Shown in pieces: positions 13,475-14,788 of a DNA stretch of 14,788 nucleotides. How positions within the stretch are numbered: the first letter of the stretch is position 1; each line of letters begins with the position of its first letter. The position numbers were made by a program, and so were the translations under genes. Origin of the DNA: CAZWBR01 sp964404205 (GTDB taxonomy: Bacteria; Bacteroidota; Bacteroidia; Bacteroidales; Prolixibacteraceae); assembly GCA_964404205.1 (NCBI GenBank), contig CAYOJD010000084.1:1-14788 (forward strand), in the 5' to 3' direction. The notes below the pieces were generated by a model. It did no database searches. It saw nothing but the letters and a program-made list of their open reading frames with translations, and was not told the origin of the DNA.

Positions 13475-14614
13475 TTAATTTTCAGGTTTGGATTTAAACC
13501 TTTCAGGAGCTATTTTGCGCAGGAAAGTTTCGGCCACTTTCAATATGGGCAAGCCATTCTGTTCATCGCTAATATTGGTTATCAAAGCAATAACAAGTTT
13601 ATATTCAGGATTTACAAAAACAGTTGCACTTCCGCCAACAGTCGAACCATTCGCGATGTAAAGGATATTTCCCATATTGTCCTTAATCAGGCTTATGCCC
13701 ATTCCACTGCCAACCGTTGTCCCATTATTCAATTTTACAGGAGTAATGATTTTCTGAATCGTTTCGGGTTTGAAATATTTCGGAGTGAGATATTCGTTCA
13801 TTAAAAGAACAATGTCGGCGGCTGACGACAATAGTCCGGTAGACGAAACATGTTGGCGGTTATCAAAAGTTGAAGCCATAAACGGCCGGGCAATAATACT
13901 TCGTTCGAAACAATCGCTCCGATTGGGGATAATCAGCATGGGATCGTCGCACACCGTTGATTTTAAATGAAGCGTATCAGTAAGGATCTCAGACAAAACC
14001 TTTGAAAAAGGGTGGTTGGTAGCCCTTTCGATGGCTGCACCAAGCAAATCGTAGCCCAAATCCGATTCAAAACAGTATTCGCCGGGTGCAAACAGAAGTG
14101 TGTCATCGGTAAACGTAGAGATGCCTTTCTGCAAATTGGCAAATTGAGTGTACCGAAGCTCCTGCGGTTCGGGCTGTCGAAAGCCTGCCGTATTTTGGGC
14201 CAAATGAATCAGTTTAATCGGCTGTTTGTCGACCGGAAGTTCGGGCAAATAATCCCTAACACTCTTTTCCGGATCAATTTTACCTTCTTCGGCAAGTTTA
14301 GCAAACACGGCAGCTGTAAACATTTTGGTAACCCCGCCGATTCTAAACTTCGTTTCGGGAGTAGTCGGTACATCAAGTTCGATACTTGCCAAACCTAAAC
14401 CTTCCGACCAGACGATTTCATTATCGACAGCCACAGCCAGCGACATTCCAGGAACCTCGTTACTCAAAATATGGAGCGACAAATCTTTACGAGACTCAAA
14501 AATCTCTTTCTTATACTCTTTTGAATATATTTCGCCATTATTAATGGTTGATTTATTGCACGAGAAAAATGCAAATAGCGAAAAAGAAAGTAAAATATTT
14601 AAAATTCCTTTCAT
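13475..14614 (-). CDS. Beta-lactamase-fold (class C / LACTB-like) lipoprotein lacking catalytic residues, probable pseudoenzyme
   Basis: A 379-residue protein with a hydrophobic N-terminus ending F-F-S-C (Cys19), a plausible lipoprotein signal, so probably anchored in the envelope. The fold is that of the serine beta-lactamase / penicillin-binding-protein-like hydrolases: V-P-G-M-S-L-A-V-A (54-62), F-R-I-G-x-V-T-K-M-F-T-A (90-101), G-Y-D-L-L-G (187-192) and V-N-P-E-Y-K-L-V-I-A-L-I-T-N (334-347). The three catalytic motifs are altered. S-x-x-K reads G-V-T-K (94-97), with codon GGG in place of serine. Y-x-N reads E-S-D (183-185). The H-T-G-G box reads A-N-G-S (321-324). The usual L-L-S-H-T-S-G reads L-A-Q-N-T-A-G (138-144). 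The frame is open and structural motifs are kept, so this looks like a non-catalytic relative rather than a decaying gene. Its stop lies 21 bases from that of convergent rlmD. The role is unknown; binding of cell-wall peptide is one possibility. Confidence 0.85.
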   Translation of the reverse strand: MKGILNILLSFSLFAFFSCNKSTINNGEIYSKEYKKEIFESRKDLSLHILSNEVPGMSLAVAVDNEIVWSEGLGLASIELDVPTTPETKFRIGGVTKMFTAAVFAKLAEEGKIDPEKSVRDYLPELPVDKQPIKLIHLAQNTAGFRQPEPQELRYTQFANLQKGISTFTDDTLLFAPGEYCFESDLGYDLLGAAIERATNHPFSKVLSEILTDTLHLKSTVCDDPMLIIPNRSDCFERSIIARPFMASTFDNRQHVSSTGLLSSAADIVLLMNEYLTPKYFKPETIQKIITPVKLNNGTTVGSGMGISLIKDNMGNILYIANGSTVGGSATVFVNPEYKLVIALITNISDEQNGLPILKVAETFLRKIAPERFKSKPEN

Positions 14615-14730
14615 TCGAATTATATTTTGATGGGTTTCAAAATTGTGCCGAAATTAATTCATTTTACTATTTATCAAAAAAATGAAATACTAAAATTAGG
14701 TGTTAGAGTAGCTTTGTTCACCGGAGTATT

Positions 14731-14771
14731 GAAAACAAACGAGCCCCGCTCCTTATCCGGGAACGGGGCTC
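14731..14771 (-). terminator. Strong intrinsic terminator, probably for a minus-strand gene beyond the right edge
   Basis: On the minus strand GAGCCCCGTTCC (14771-14760) pairs with GGAGCGGGGCTC (14752-14741) around a 7-base loop. The stem has 12 pairs including one G-U and is followed by GTTTGTTTTC. Read on the plus strand, the same position is a C-A mismatch and the tail is poor in T, so minus-strand RNA is the better fit. It lies upstream of the lipoprotein gene at 13475-14614 and would insulate it from a gene to the right. The stretch 14615-14730 holds no gene that I can support. Confidence 0.75.
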
Positions 14772-14788
14772 TGGTTTAAACGGGCGGC

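Noticed and set aside
13475..14614. Beta-lactamase fold gene as a beta-lactam resistance enzyme
   Set aside because: The catalytic serine, tyrosine and third-motif histidine are all replaced, so hydrolysis by the known mechanism is not expected.
1..14788. CRISPR array, tRNA/rRNA, insertion sequence, integrase or phage genes, toxin-antitoxin pair
   Set aside because: I read both strands for spaced repeats, cloverleaf-like segments, transposase or integrase motifs and small paired genes, and saw none; intergenic space is short and explained.

Overview
This window looks like ordinary chromosome from a member of the Bacteroidota, most likely near Bacteroidales/Marinilabiliales. The evidence is: (i) a TPR / beta-propeller / carboxypeptidase-regulatory-like / OmpA-C lipoprotein with the layout of the type IX secretion protein PorE; (ii) several perfect copies of the Bacteroidota -7 promoter octamer TAnnTTTG just upstream of genes, with little Shine-Dalgarno signal; (iii) a roughly 390-residue PurM followed by prfA and pyrF; (iv) Bacteroidota-style sequences of RF1, RlmD and an ABC-F ATPase. 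I assign no species.

Layout. 24-2060 (+) porE-like lipoprotein, meeting tail-to-tail a small secreted calycin-like protein (2064-2618, -). 2789-7433 (+) is a probable operon: purM, prfA, pyrF, nhaD (purine synthesis, translation termination, pyrimidine synthesis, Na+/H+ antiport). 7514-8419 (+) is a secreted alpha/beta hydrolase with its own promoter candidate and a clear intrinsic terminator (8440-8472). 8717-9169 (+) is an Lrp/AsnC regulator whose 3' end overlaps that of rlmB. 9162-11859 (-) is an operon in which an ABC-F ATPase precedes rlmB. It diverges from rlmD (12032-13453, +), so three ribosome-related genes share one intergenic region holding two inverted copies of TATCTTTGCA. 13475-14614 (-) is a lipoprotein with the fold of a class C beta-lactamase-like serine hydrolase, but lacking the residues that normally make the active site. 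The right edge holds a strong terminator (14731-14771, -) that probably belongs to a gene outside the window.

No stretch longer than 300 bases is without a gene. I saw no tRNA, rRNA, CRISPR array, insertion sequence, prophage or integrase. I did not find a new multi-gene system; most of the window is housekeeping. The observations most worth following are the probable pseudoenzyme lipoprotein, the TTG start of rlmD forced by an overlapping promoter, the divergent ribosome-maintenance promoter region, repeats upstream of the Lrp gene together with a short deletion in its RAM domain, and three extremely compact convergent gene ends.
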